Source: Bacteroidaceae bacterium
GTDB lineage: Bacteria > Bacteroidota > Bacteroidia > Bacteroidales > Bacteroidaceae
DNA: 25,855 nucleotides
Direction of reading: 5' to 3'
Assembly: GCA_900772575.1 (NCBI GenBank)
Contig: CAAHEN010000239.1
Coordinates: 1 to 25,855 of the forward strand
The notes below the pieces were generated by a model, which saw only the letters and a program-made list of their open reading frames with translations, searched no databases and was not told the DNA's origin. Of this stretch, positions 1 through 7,562 are shown piece after piece (position 1 is the first letter of the stretch; every line of letters starts with the position of its first letter). The position numbers and the translations under genes were made by a program.

Positions 1-104
1 CGGCGCAGGTTGGCCTTGGCTTGCGCCTGTGCCTTGTCATACCCGCCGCGCCGGCCGCCGTTACGTTTGAGCTCGCGGTAGACGGTGCTGCGGCTCACGC
101 CAAC
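1..104 (-). pseudogene. IS30-family transposase fragment (N-terminal HTH part), truncated at both ends
   Basis: Read on the minus strand, this stretch encodes GVSRSTVYRELKRNGG followed by a Gly/Arg/Ala/Lys-rich segment, the helix-turn-helix and linker typical of the N-terminus of IS30-family transposases, which bind the terminal inverted repeats of the element. The frame runs off the window at position 1. On the other side it stops two codons past the helix (TGA at 111-113, minus strand), and there is no start codon or the roughly 25-35 residues that normally precede this helix. The fragment is very GC-rich whereas the DNA from about 105 onward is AT-rich, so the junction is sharp. I read this as a remnant of an insertion sequence cut by a later rearrangement; an assembly join at a contig end is the alternative. 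Confidence 0.75.
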
Positions 105-439
105 TGAAACTCACTATAAAGTCCGTGAAATTAGTAGTGTACATATAAATGTATCACGGATTTTTTGTACTTTTGTGCGTGGATTGAGGCAACTCTCTCC
201 AAGACATATGAGAAAAGAAAGAAGCGTTATGCTTATCTCGTGCGAATGAAAACGTAGGAAATTTTCAACCGTGTACAAAGATAGCATAGTGGTTCTCACG
301 CTATAGCGTGGGCTGCTATTACTACATCTGTACACAACGGTTTCCTACGACCATCATTCAAAGACGTGGCATTGCAGTTCCACGCTTCCGTGATTTTGTA
401 AAGTTCCTATGGTAACTGGGAATAAAAAAACTTGGTAAT
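105..439. other. AT-rich intergenic stretch without a convincing gene
   Basis: About 335 bases between the transposase remnant and the frameshifted gene. A minus-strand open frame (114-335) exists but has no recognisable domain or composition. Two -7-like boxes occur, TACTTTTG on plus at 168-175 and TATCTTTG on minus at 276-283, both without a matching -33 TTTG. Short inverted repeats are present (tccgtga at 121-127 with tcacgga at 154-160; cgtgg at 365-369 with ccacg at 380-384). Nothing identifies an insertion-sequence end. Confidence 0.4.
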
Positions 440-1110
440 ATGGAAAGAATACTATCGATTACGATGTCGCTTATGCTTTCAATAATTGCATATGCACAGC
501 AAGAAGTTACCAGATTTCTTGGAATTCCTGTAGATGGGAGTAAGGCTGAAATGGTACGTAAGCTGAAAGAGAAAGGTTTTCGGAACGACTTAACGACGGA
601 TGCCTTAGTCGGGGAATTTAATGGTGCAACAGTTAATGTTTTTGTGGTAACAAACAATAACAAGGTTTGTCGTATTATGGTAGCAGATGCCCATGTTGTT
701 GATGAACGCTCTATACAAATAAGGTTTAATTTGCTTTGTCAGCAGTTTGCAAGTAGCCCCCGATATATATCTTTACAAGATTACACAATCCCCGAAGATG
801 AAGACATCTCCCGAGAGATGACCGTTCACAAGAAGCGCTATGAGGCTATTTTTTACAACAGGCGGAAGTCGCTGACACTACTGTCACTAGAGAAGAATTG
901 CAGTCTATTCTATTGTCTATGTATACAGAGGAGCAATGGGCAAATTCTACTGACGAAATTCAAACGGATGTTACCAAACTCCCTATGGAATATGATGAAA
1001 GTTGTTTAAGGCGGCCTGTATGGTTTATGATATCGGACTTTCATGGAAGGTATTATATCACAATGTTCTACGATAATGAATACAATCGTGCGCATGGTGA
1101 GGATTTATAA
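440..1110 (+). pseudogene. Frameshifted Bacteroidales conserved hypothetical exported protein
   Basis: Two overlapping reading frames together make one protein. The first starts at ATG 440 with a short signal peptide (hydrophobic run ending AYAQQ) and reads sensibly through TRFLGIPVDG, VNVFVVTNNNKV and EDEDIS to the KKRYEAIF region near 850. It then degenerates into Leu/Arg/Lys-rich text. The sensible reading resumes one frame over, from about 856 (QQAEVADTTVTREELQS), through YTEEQWAN, VWFMISDFHGRYYITMF and YDNEYNRAHGEDL to TAA at 1108-1110. I recognise the joined protein as a small secreted protein of unknown function common in Prevotella and Bacteroides. The break lies at or just after the six-T run 849-854 and fits loss of one base. 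A sequencing error cannot be excluded; true inactivation seems a little more likely given the decayed surroundings. Confidence 0.75.
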
Positions 1111-1121
1111 AAATAATAGGA

Positions 1122-1376
1122 ATGAAAATGAATAATTCAAATCAAGTGCTTTCTATTAAATGTGGAAAGACAACAAACAGTTTTGAGGACTTAAGGACAT
1201 TGTGTGAGAAAGAAGCGGGTGAATTGTTGAAAACAATGGACTTTCCCTTTCAATCGACAATATCCGTTGCTTTTTGGACTACGGATATTCCTGAGCTTAT
1301 TTGTATTGGCACTTTCTTTAAAGAAGAGAGCGGTAGAATTTCTTATGATCTAGATTTTTCGCAAACCACCTTATAG
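1122..1376 (+). CDS. Small hypothetical protein, 84 aa
   Basis: This ORF begins 11 bases after the stop of the frameshifted gene. A weak purine-rich run (aatagg) precedes the ATG, and a second ATG two codons in (1128) is also possible. The product is a mixed alpha/beta-looking soluble protein with no signal peptide or membrane segment; it has segments FEDLRTLCEKEAGELLK and TISVAFWTTDIPELICIG, which look like a genuine helix and strand. I do not recognise the family. Spacing and AT-rich composition match the upstream gene and suggest co-transcription, and a strong hairpin follows 25 bases after its stop. It is plausibly real, but short. Confidence 0.55.
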   Translation: MKMNNSNQVLSIKCGKTTNSFEDLRTLCEKEAGELLKTMDFPFQSTISVAFWTTDIPELICIGTFFKEESGRISYDLDFSQTTL

Positions 1377-1400
1377 CATTTGTATGTTTTGAGGGTTATA

Positions 1401-1443
1401 CAAGGTAGCCATTTCTTTGTACATTCAAAAAATGGCTACCTTG
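1401..1443. terminator. Hairpin terminator after the small hypothetical gene
   Basis: A perfect 13-bp inverted repeat (caaggtagccatt at 1401-1413, its complement at 1431-1443) encloses a 17-base loop ending in an A-run. It sits just after the stop at 1376. The tail past the stem is only weakly T-rich, so termination efficiency is uncertain, but the stem is strong and unlikely by chance. Confidence 0.72.
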
Positions 1444-1747
1444 TAATCTATATCGAGCTACTTGACTGTATAGCACTGCAAATAGCTGAAATTCGCAAGG
1501 TTGCTATATTGTTGCGTCTGTTTTACTTCGCTAAAAGTTTATTCCTCGACCACTTGAGTGGAACCGATGAAAACCTAAAATAAGATTTAGTTTCAGGCAG
1601 ACAGCGATGTGAAGGCGCCTTTTGTCGCAATCCCATATCCCTGCCTGCCATATGGTAACTTAATGGACTGGAGACTTTGCTTCAGCGTTTCCGGGCAGAA
1701 GTTGCCGAGTACGCCGCTTCTGGTCCTTAGCCGGAGTTACAGCCGGA
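1444..1747. other. Intergenic stretch between convergent genes
   Basis: About 300 bases with no convincing gene; an open frame at 1380-1583 runs through the terminator hairpin and is not credible. A short inverted repeat (cagaag 1696-1701, cttctg 1717-1722), about 25 bases past the stop of the minus-strand OmpH-like gene, could help end that transcript. Composition rises from AT-rich on the left to about 50% GC on the right. Confidence 0.4.
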
Positions 1748-2317
1748 TTATTTCTTTTTATAGCGCTTGTTGAGGCCGGCGGTCACCTCTTTCGTGATGT
1801 CCATGGCCTTGTCTGCGTAGAGGAGTGTAGCCTTGTTGATAATGACGGAAAATTTCTTGGTCTTGTTGTATTCTACCAGAAAATGGTCGAGACTGTCCTG
1901 TAGTGCGGTATTGACACGTTCTTGCTCGCGTGCTATCTTCTGCTCCTGCTCCGAGCGGAACCGTGCATAGGCTTCCTGCTGTTTCTGAAAACCGTTGATG
2001 GCTGCTTGGTATTGTTCCTGAGAGGTGAATTTGCCAGTCTGCATGCGGTTCTGGATGTCGGCCTGCATTTTCTGAAGGGCATTTTCTTTTGTCTGCACAG
2101 CCGCTTGGTATTGCTTGACCATTTGCTCTGCGGCAGCTTTCTCGTCGAGGAAATATTGGTAGTTGTTCTGTAGGCTGTCGAGATCCACGTAGGCCATCTT
2201 GCCATCAGTTGTTGCAGATGTGGCTACCCCTGTAGCCTCGGGTGCCTTGTTTTCGCCCTTACAGGCAGCCAGCAGTATCAAGCTGAGCGCCGCGAGAGGT
2301 AGATAGTTGGGTTTCAT
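1748..2317 (-). CDS. OmpH/Skp-family periplasmic chaperone-like lipoprotein
   Basis: The product (189 aa) belongs to the OmpH/Skp family, whose soluble members hold unfolded outer-membrane proteins in the periplasm. It starts MKPNYLPLAA and has a clear lipobox LAAC with Cys19 as the lipidated residue, so here it is predicted to be membrane-anchored. The hallmark strand AYVDLDSL follows, then a long Gln/Glu/Ala-rich coiled coil (roughly residues 55-145) and the C-terminal segment KKFSVIINKATLLYADKAMDITKEV, written here as the family's usual closing part. An upstream in-frame ATG (2329) would add MDSI; I prefer 2317 because it puts the basic residue and hydrophobic core in standard signal-peptide spacing. 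It lies 88 bases below the small membrane-protein gene and probably shares its promoter. Confidence 0.88.
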   Translation of the reverse strand: MKPNYLPLAALSLILLAACKGENKAPEATGVATSATTDGKMAYVDLDSLQNNYQYFLDEKAAAEQMVKQYQAAVQTKENALQKMQADIQNRMQTGKFTSQEQYQAAINGFQKQQEAYARFRSEQEQKIAREQERVNTALQDSLDHFLVEYNKTKKFSVIINKATLLYADKAMDITKEVTAGLNKRYKKK

Positions 2318-2405
2318 TATGCTGTCCATAATAATTGGTTGATGATATTTCGAATTGTCCGCTATAGTTATGCAGTCAGCCGGAACCGGTAGCTATGGCA
2401 TGGCA

Positions 2406-2612
2406 TCAGTGAGAACGCTCATTGATAGCAGTGCGCCGTTGCTGCCTCATCTCTGCATCCTGGGTCTGCGCACAGTGTATGCCTTTTGCCGTAAGCGCCT
2501 TATTCCCATCGACATGCGTGTTGATAAAACGCTTTCCGAAGAAGAGGCGTACAGCAAGAAGAACCAAGCTGATTGTAATAATTAACAGTGAAAAGAGAAT
2601 GGCCTGAAGCAT
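2406..2612 (-). CDS. Conserved small single-pass membrane protein, 68 aa
   Basis: A 68-residue protein with one N-terminal membrane helix (about residues 4-24, LFSLLIITISLVLLAVRLFF) and a short hydrophilic tail carrying the pattern NTHVDGN-KAL-KGIHCAQTQDAE. I recognise this arrangement from short uncharacterised proteins in many Bacteroidales genomes; the THV and GIxCAxxQD positions are the conserved ones. Function is unknown. The tail, with its invariant-looking Cys47, would face the cytoplasm or the periplasm depending on topology, and the positive charges just after the helix (GKR) suggest a cytoplasmic tail. It sits directly upstream of the OmpH-like gene, behind a well-formed promoter, and may form a two-gene operon with it. 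Confidence 0.7.
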   Translation of the reverse strand: MLQAILFSLLIITISLVLLAVRLFFGKRFINTHVDGNKALTAKGIHCAQTQDAEMRQQRRTAINERSH

Positions 2613-2674
2613 TTTTTCTAATTTTGCTTTTGCGATTTTTGACCGGTGACATCACTGCCTCCCAGTCAATGGTG

Positions 2675-2707
2675 CAAAGGTAGTGCAAACGAGCGAGATG
2701 GCAAAAA
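2675..2707 (-). promoter_or_regulatory. Bacteroidota-type promoter for the small membrane protein / OmpH-like pair
   Basis: On the minus strand, TACCTTTG (2675-2682) matches the -7 consensus TAnnTTTG exactly. A TTTTTG box (2702-2707) lies 19 bases upstream, the usual spacing for the -33 TTTG element. It reads toward the ATG at 2612 and leaves a leader of about 55-60 bases. Confidence 0.7.
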
Positions 2708-2740
2708 CGATCCCCGATTTTCAGGGTATGTCTCCTCGTG

Positions 2741-2767
2741 GCGGTGTTACTACACGGCTCACACCGC
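2741..2767. other. Stem-loop in the GC-rich leader of pepD
   Basis: gcggtgt (2741-2747) pairs with acaccgc (2761-2767) around a 13-base loop, flanked by two direct copies of ccccgat (2712-2718 and 2773-2779). It lies between the divergent promoter and the pepD start, so it would be in the pepD leader RNA or act as a small intergenic repeat. Confidence 0.35.
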
Positions 2768-2811
2768 TGTCGCCCCGATCGGAGAAACCACATCATTCAA
2801 TATACACAATT

Positions 2812-4248
2812 ATGGAACTAGAACCCAAGCTCGTCTTCGACTGCTTTGCCGAAGTCAACAAAGTGCCCCGCCGCTCCAAGCATGAGGAGAAAATGATAGA
2901 ATTTCTGACCAATCTTGGCCACAGTCTCAAACTGGAGACTGTCGTCGATGAGACAGGCAATGTGCTCATCCGTAAGCCGGCCACACCGGGATACGAAGAT
3001 CTTCCTACCGTCATTCTGCAAAGCCATATGGACATGGTCTGCGAACCGAGCGATGGCAGTTTCGATTTCGACAACTGCCCCATCGAGACCTACGTCGACG
3101 GTGAATGGATGAAGGCCAAGGGAACGACGCTGGGAGCCGACGATGGCATAGGCGTGGCTATGGAAATGGCCCTGCTCAAGAGCAATGACATCGAGCATGG
3201 GCCCATCGAATGCGTCTTCACCCGTGATGAGGAGACCGGTCTCACGGGAGCCATGGGGATGAAGCCGGGATTCATGAGTGGTAATTTGCTTATCAATCTC
3301 GATTCTGAAGACGAGGGCCAGATTTTCGTCAGCTGTGCCGGCGGAGCCCGCACAACGGCAGTATTCGATTATGCCCCGACGCCAGTTCCGGCTGGCTACT
3401 ATACTTTCCGGTTGGGCGTCAAGGGCTTCACTGGTGGGCACTCCGGTGACGACATCAACAAGAAACGGGCCAATGCCAACAAAATTTTGGTTCGCTTCCT
3501 CTGCGATGAACTTGAAAAGACCGATCTGCGGCTTGTCGATATTCAAAGCGGCGGATTGCACAATGCCATTCCCCGCGAAGGATATGTGGTCTGTGCTGTA
3601 CCGATGGAAAAGAAAGAGCAAGTCCGCATCGATCTCAACCTCTATCAAGCTGACATTGAGGAAGAGTTCTCCGTTACAGAACACGACTTCAGTTTCAGCC
3701 TTGACACCGCTACACCTGCTGAGACCGCCATGGAGCCTACGGCAGCACGTCGGTTCCTTCTGTCACTCCGCACGTTGCACAATGGGATCTTTGCCATGAG
3801 CCAGGATCTGGATTGGCTGGTAGAGACGTCATCCAACCTTGCGAGCGTCCGCCGCGAGGGTAACAAGATAGTCGTCACGACAAGCCAGCGCAGCAGTGTT
3901 GCCAGTGCGCTGCTCAACATGACAGCCACGGTGCGTGCCGCTTTTGAACTTGGCGGAGCTGCTGAGGTGACGACCAACGAAGGGTACCCGGGCTGGAAAA
4001 TGAATCCCAACAGCCTCCTGCTCAAGGTGGCCAAGGAGAGTTATGAGCGGCTTTTCCATAAAGAGCCTAAGATCCTAGCCATACACGCCGGACTGGAGTG
4101 CGGGCTCTTCAGCGAGAAGTATCCACACCTCGACATGGTTAGCTTCGGCCCGACGCTGCGTGGTGTCCATTCACCCGACGAGCGCCTGCTCATTCCGACT
4201 GTTAAGATGGTATGGGATCATCTGCTTGACATCCTTCGCCACGTCTAA
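2812..4248 (+). CDS. pepD: Xaa-His dipeptidase (aminoacyl-histidine dipeptidase), M20 metallopeptidase
   Basis: A 478-residue cytosolic dizinc dipeptidase of the M20 family that cleaves Xaa-His dipeptides such as carnosine. The metal and catalytic residues are all visible: QSHMDMV (His72, Asp74), GADDG (Asp110 bridging both metals), the catalytic pair TRDEETG (Glu140-Glu141), NLDSEDEG (Asp164) and a late AIHAGLECG histidine. The dimerisation-domain motif GGHSGDDINKKRANA is intact. The frame is open back to 2683, but the upstream part is low-complexity leader sequence; the family begins at MELEPKLVFDCF, so I place the start at 2812. Length agrees with Bacteroidota homologues (about 480-490 aa). 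No Shine-Dalgarno sequence is evident. The gene may be co-transcribed with the lipoprotein that follows after 94 bases. Confidence 0.95.
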   Translation: MELEPKLVFDCFAEVNKVPRRSKHEEKMIEFLTNLGHSLKLETVVDETGNVLIRKPATPGYEDLPTVILQSHMDMVCEPSDGSFDFDNCPIETYVDGEWMKAKGTTLGADDGIGVAMEMALLKSNDIEHGPIECVFTRDEETGLTGAMGMKPGFMSGNLLINLDSEDEGQIFVSCAGGARTTAVFDYAPTPVPAGYYTFRLGVKGFTGGHSGDDINKKRANANKILVRFLCDELEKTDLRLVDIQSGGLHNAIPREGYVVCAVPMEKKEQVRIDLNLYQADIEEEFSVTEHDFSFSLDTATPAETAMEPTAARRFLLSLRTLHNGIFAMSQDLDWLVETSSNLASVRREGNKIVVTTSQRSSVASALLNMTATVRAAFELGGAAEVTTNEGYPGWKMNPNSLLLKVAKESYERLFHKEPKILAIHAGLECGLFSEKYPHLDMVSFGPTLRGVHSPDERLLIPTVKMVWDHLLDILRHV

Positions 4249-4342
4249 GACCGTCTGTCATAAAATCCGGTGACCGGCATTTCGCTGTCGGCACTGACTT
4301 CATGCCCCAATGACATTGAAACCAACAAACTGCAATAAGACT

Positions 4343-5884
4343 ATGATCCAAAAGCTGCCCCACTTGCTGTGGGGTGGCTTCTTGGTTTTATGCTGCCTGT
4401 GTCTTCTGTCTGCCTGCTTCAGCGATGAAGCATACAGCACATCGGCTTCAGACCGCCTGTACTTCTCAGCTGACAGCGTCAAACTCGACACCGTCATCAG
4501 CGGCAAGGCGACCAACACTTACACTTTTGAGGTCTACAACCGCACGGACAAGGCCATACGGTTGCCGTCTGTCTACCTTGAAAAAGGCGCGTCTTCAGGT
4601 TTCAGGGTGAATGTCGACGGTGTGTTTCTTGAAAATGGACAGGCCACAGATTTGGAAGTCGGTGCCAAGGACAGTCTGCGCGTCTTTCTTTTCGCCAATC
4701 TGCCGGAACACGACAGCGACAAGCCTATCGAGGCGATAGATCGCCTTGTGTTTGTCACAGAAGGTGGCGTACGTCAGGAAGTGGTGCTCCACGCTTGGGG
4801 ACAAGATGTCATCCCCCTCTTTGCACATCGCATCAAGGCTGACACCCTGCTTGCTGCCCGTCGGCCCTATGTCATCATCGATAGTCTGGTCGTTGGGGCT
4901 GGGGCTACGCTGTCATTGGCCGCTGGCGTCAGGCTCTACTATCACCCACAGGCTGACCTCATTGTCCACGGAACCCTTGTTGCCCAAGGGACGGCGGACA
5001 GTCCTGTCGTCATGCGCGGTGACCGACTGGGTTACATGTTTTCCAGTCAACCCTATGACCGTATCCCCGGACAGTGGGGCAGCGTCATTTTCACTCAAGA
5101 GAGTTATGGCAACCGCCTCATGCACTGTGATATCCACAGCGGGACTGATGGTGTGCGTTGTGACTCCTCTGACATTGGTCGGGAAAAACTGAGGATCGAA
5201 AATTCCATCATTCACAACATGAGCGGCAATGTGCTGACGGTCAGGTCTGCAAACATCTTCGCGGGCAATTGCCAATTGACGAACGCAGCCGGCAACTGTG
5301 TGGCTCTCTATGGCGGTAAGAGTTCTTTTATTCACTGTACGATAGGAAACTTTTACGCTTTCAGCGGCGGACGTGGGGCAGCCTTGGCCTATAGCAACTA
5401 TGAAGGAGAAGTGCGACGCCCCTTGGAAGCAGCCACCTTCATCAATTGCCTCATCACTGGCTACTCGGAAGATGAAATTATGGGAAATCGCTCAGAGCGG
5501 TATGCAGACGATGCCTTCAACTTCAGTTTCAAGAACTGTCTGCTCGACACGCCGCCAACCGATGACGATCACATTCAGGATTGTCTCTGGGACAATAGTG
5601 AAGATGGCCAAGGTACGGAGCGGGAGAACAACTTCTTTCCCAAGTTCGACCTGAATGCCCTTATATTCACCTTCGGACTTGATGCCAAATCACAGGCCGT
5701 TGACCATGCCGATGCTGCGACATCGCGCGATTACTATCCCCGAGACCTCAATGGCCGTGACCGACTGGCAGACGAGGGGCCTGACATCGGTTGTTACGAA
5801 CTCGACAAGACTGTTCTGCACGAACCGTCCAACCACCAATCAACTATCACCAACAAGCAACAACATGCCCACTCCTCCAAATAG
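4343..5884 (+). CDS. Right-handed beta-helix lipoprotein with choice-of-anchor Q type C-terminus
   Basis: A 513-residue predicted surface or periplasmic lipoprotein. The signal peptide ends in LSAC (lipidated Cys25), which decides the start at 4343 over the ATG at 4310. Residues about 35-150 form an Ig-like beta domain (DRLYFSADSVKLDTVISG, TYTFEVYNRT). Residues about 190-430 look like a parallel beta helix, with repeating short strands such as VVGAGATLSLAAGVRLYY, HGTLVAQGT and CDIHSGTDGVRC. The C-terminus has RDLNGRDRL and GPDIGCYE, the closing motif of choice-of-anchor Q proteins. Its role is unknown; beta-helix proteins often bind or cleave polysaccharides, but I see no lyase catalytic set. 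The last 20 bases overlap dnaB in another frame, so the two are probably translationally coupled. Confidence 0.85.
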   Translation: MIQKLPHLLWGGFLVLCCLCLLSACFSDEAYSTSASDRLYFSADSVKLDTVISGKATNTYTFEVYNRTDKAIRLPSVYLEKGASSGFRVNVDGVFLENGQATDLEVGAKDSLRVFLFANLPEHDSDKPIEAIDRLVFVTEGGVRQEVVLHAWGQDVIPLFAHRIKADTLLAARRPYVIIDSLVVGAGATLSLAAGVRLYYHPQADLIVHGTLVAQGTADSPVVMRGDRLGYMFSSQPYDRIPGQWGSVIFTQESYGNRLMHCDIHSGTDGVRCDSSDIGREKLRIENSIIHNMSGNVLTVRSANIFAGNCQLTNAAGNCVALYGGKSSFIHCTIGNFYAFSGGRGAALAYSNYEGEVRRPLEAATFINCLITGYSEDEIMGNRSERYADDAFNFSFKNCLLDTPPTDDDHIQDCLWDNSEDGQGTERENNFFPKFDLNALIFTFGLDAKSQAVDHADAATSRDYYPRDLNGRDRLADEGPDIGCYELDKTVLHEPSNHQSTITNKQQHAHSSK

Positions 5885-7436
5885 CTATACTAAGAATGTG
5901 CGCCCGTCAAAGCGTCGTGGCACACCAACGGTTCCAGAGACAGACGCTTACGGTCACCTGCAACCGCAAGAGCCGGAACTGGAGAAGGTGGTGCTTGGTG
6001 CGCTTATGATAGAAAAGGATGCCTACTCTATCGTGAGTGAGATCCTGCGTCCGGAAAGTTTCTACGAGCCACGCCACCAGAAGATCTATCAGGCCATACG
6101 CATGCTCAATATCGAGCAGAAGCCTGTAGATATTTTGACAGTCACAGACCAACTCACGAAAACCGGTGATCTGGAAGACGTCGGCGGACCTTTCTACATC
6201 ACCCAGCTCAGTGGCCTCGTCAACTCCTCGGCCCACTTGGAGTATCATGCCCGTATCATCGCCCAGAAATACCTGGCCCGCGAACTCATCACCTTTACAA
6301 GCAACATACAAACCAAGGCCTTTGATGCTACGCAGGATGTCGATGAGCTCATGCAGGAGGCAGAAGGCAAGCTCTTCGAAATCTCACAGCAGAATCTGAA
6401 GAAAGACTATACCCAGATAGACCCAGTCATCGAGGAGGCCTACAACATGCTACAGAAGGCAGCTGCCCGCAGTGACGGACTCAGTGGCATTGCCAGTGGA
6501 TTCCATCAGTTGGACAAGATGACCAGCGGTTGGCAGAATTCAGATCTCGTCATTCTCGCTGCCCGTCCGGCAATGGGTAAGACGGCCTTTGCCCTCAGCA
6601 TGGCAAAGAACATTGCTGTAGACCAGAAGATACCAGTGGCATTCTTCTCTTTGGAAATGGCCAATGTCCAGTTGGTCAATCGTCTCATGATCAATATCTG
6701 CGAAATCACTGGTGAGAAAATACGCAGTGGGCAATTGGCTCCTTATGAGTGGGGGCAACTGGATCATCGTATCAAAGACCTCTATGGAGCTCCACTCTAT
6801 GTCGACGATACGCCATCGCTGTCTGTCTTTGAGCTCCGTACAAAAGCGCGGCGTCTCGTTCGCGAGCATGGAGTGAAACTCATCATGATCGACTACCTGC
6901 AACTCATGAATGCATCCGGAATGAGCTTTGGCAGCCGTCAGGAAGAGGTGTCGACGGTTAGTCGCTCGCTCAAGGGGCTGGCCAAAGAGCTGAACATTCC
7001 GATCTTGGCGCTTTCACAGCTGAACCGTGGCGTCGAGAACCGTGAGGGCACCGAGGCAAAACGTCCCCAACTTTCAGACTTGCGTGAATCGGGAGCCATC
7101 GAACAAGACGCAGATATGGTACTGTTCATCCACCGCCCAGAGTATTATCGCATTTACGAAGACAGCAATGGGCGCGACCTGCGCGGTAAGGCCGAGATCA
7201 TCATAGCCAAGCACCGTAATGGTGCGGTCGGTGACGTGCTTCTGACGTTCAAGGGGCAGTATGCGCGTTTCCAGAATCCGGAGGACGATGCCATCATTCC
7301 TGTTCCGGGTGAGACAAGCAAAATGGTTGATAACGGCTCCGCCACCAGCACCCCGCCAACTCCCGACCTGTCGCAGTTGCCCCCTCCAGACGACGATGTT
7401 CCGTTCGCTCCGCCTTCAAGCGAAGTTCCATTCTAA
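5865..7436 (+). CDS. dnaB: Replicative DNA helicase DnaB
   Basis: The 523-residue ring helicase that unwinds DNA at the replication fork. The N-terminal primase-interacting domain spans about residues 30-135 (QEPELEKVVLGALM, PESFYEPRHQKIYQAI). The RecA-like ATPase domain carries Walker A ARPAMGKT (233-240), the FFSLEM segment, Walker B-type KLIMIDYLQLM (339-348), the ALSQLNRGVE loop and the LSDLRESGAIEQDADMV sensor region. No intein is present. The start ATG at 5865 lies 20 bases inside the upstream lipoprotein gene; the open frame extends further upstream but that part is shadow sequence. After about residue 470 the tail is Pro/Asp-rich, includes DDDVPF (509-514) and ends SEVPF, resembling the acidic tip of single-stranded-DNA-binding protein. 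Confidence 0.97.
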   Translation: MPTPPNSYTKNVRPSKRRGTPTVPETDAYGHLQPQEPELEKVVLGALMIEKDAYSIVSEILRPESFYEPRHQKIYQAIRMLNIEQKPVDILTVTDQLTKTGDLEDVGGPFYITQLSGLVNSSAHLEYHARIIAQKYLARELITFTSNIQTKAFDATQDVDELMQEAEGKLFEISQQNLKKDYTQIDPVIEEAYNMLQKAAARSDGLSGIASGFHQLDKMTSGWQNSDLVILAARPAMGKTAFALSMAKNIAVDQKIPVAFFSLEMANVQLVNRLMINICEITGEKIRSGQLAPYEWGQLDHRIKDLYGAPLYVDDTPSLSVFELRTKARRLVREHGVKLIMIDYLQLMNASGMSFGSRQEEVSTVSRSLKGLAKELNIPILALSQLNRGVENREGTEAKRPQLSDLRESGAIEQDADMVLFIHRPEYYRIYEDSNGRDLRGKAEIIIAKHRNGAVGDVLLTFKGQYARFQNPEDDAIIPVPGETSKMVDNGSATSTPPTPDLSQLPPPDDDVPFAPPSSEVPF

Positions 7437-7562
7437 AATGAATATCAGGCTGCGCCATACAATAAAGCGAGGTAATAGCCGTTAATTCTTTAAAGTCCAA
7501 TCTCCACTTCCTTTGCGAGGTGCCCGATTGATTGGCTTTGGCATTCCAATAGCATAGCACTT

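Noticed and set aside
114..335. 73-codon minus-strand frame near the left end, with a TATCTTTG box nearby at 276-283
   Set aside because: The box lies within the frame, downstream of its start, so it cannot drive the frame; no domain, no -33 element, and composition typical of spacer.
845..860. Programmed ribosomal frameshift explaining the two frames of the 440-1110 gene
   Set aside because: The T-run is present, but frame-zero codons (ttt tac) would not re-pair well after a -1 slip, and hypothetical secreted proteins of this kind are not known to use frameshifting.
1380..1583. 67-codon plus-strand frame after the small hypothetical gene
   Set aside because: It runs straight through a 13-bp terminator stem and has no recognisable composition or start context.
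2818..3684. 288-codon minus-strand frame inside pepD
   Set aside because: pepD on the plus strand has all M20 metal-binding motifs over the same bases; the antisense frame has no recognisable features or promoter.
5865..7436. Intein in dnaB
   Set aside because: Helicase motifs follow each other at normal spacing and the length is 523 aa, so there is no insertion.
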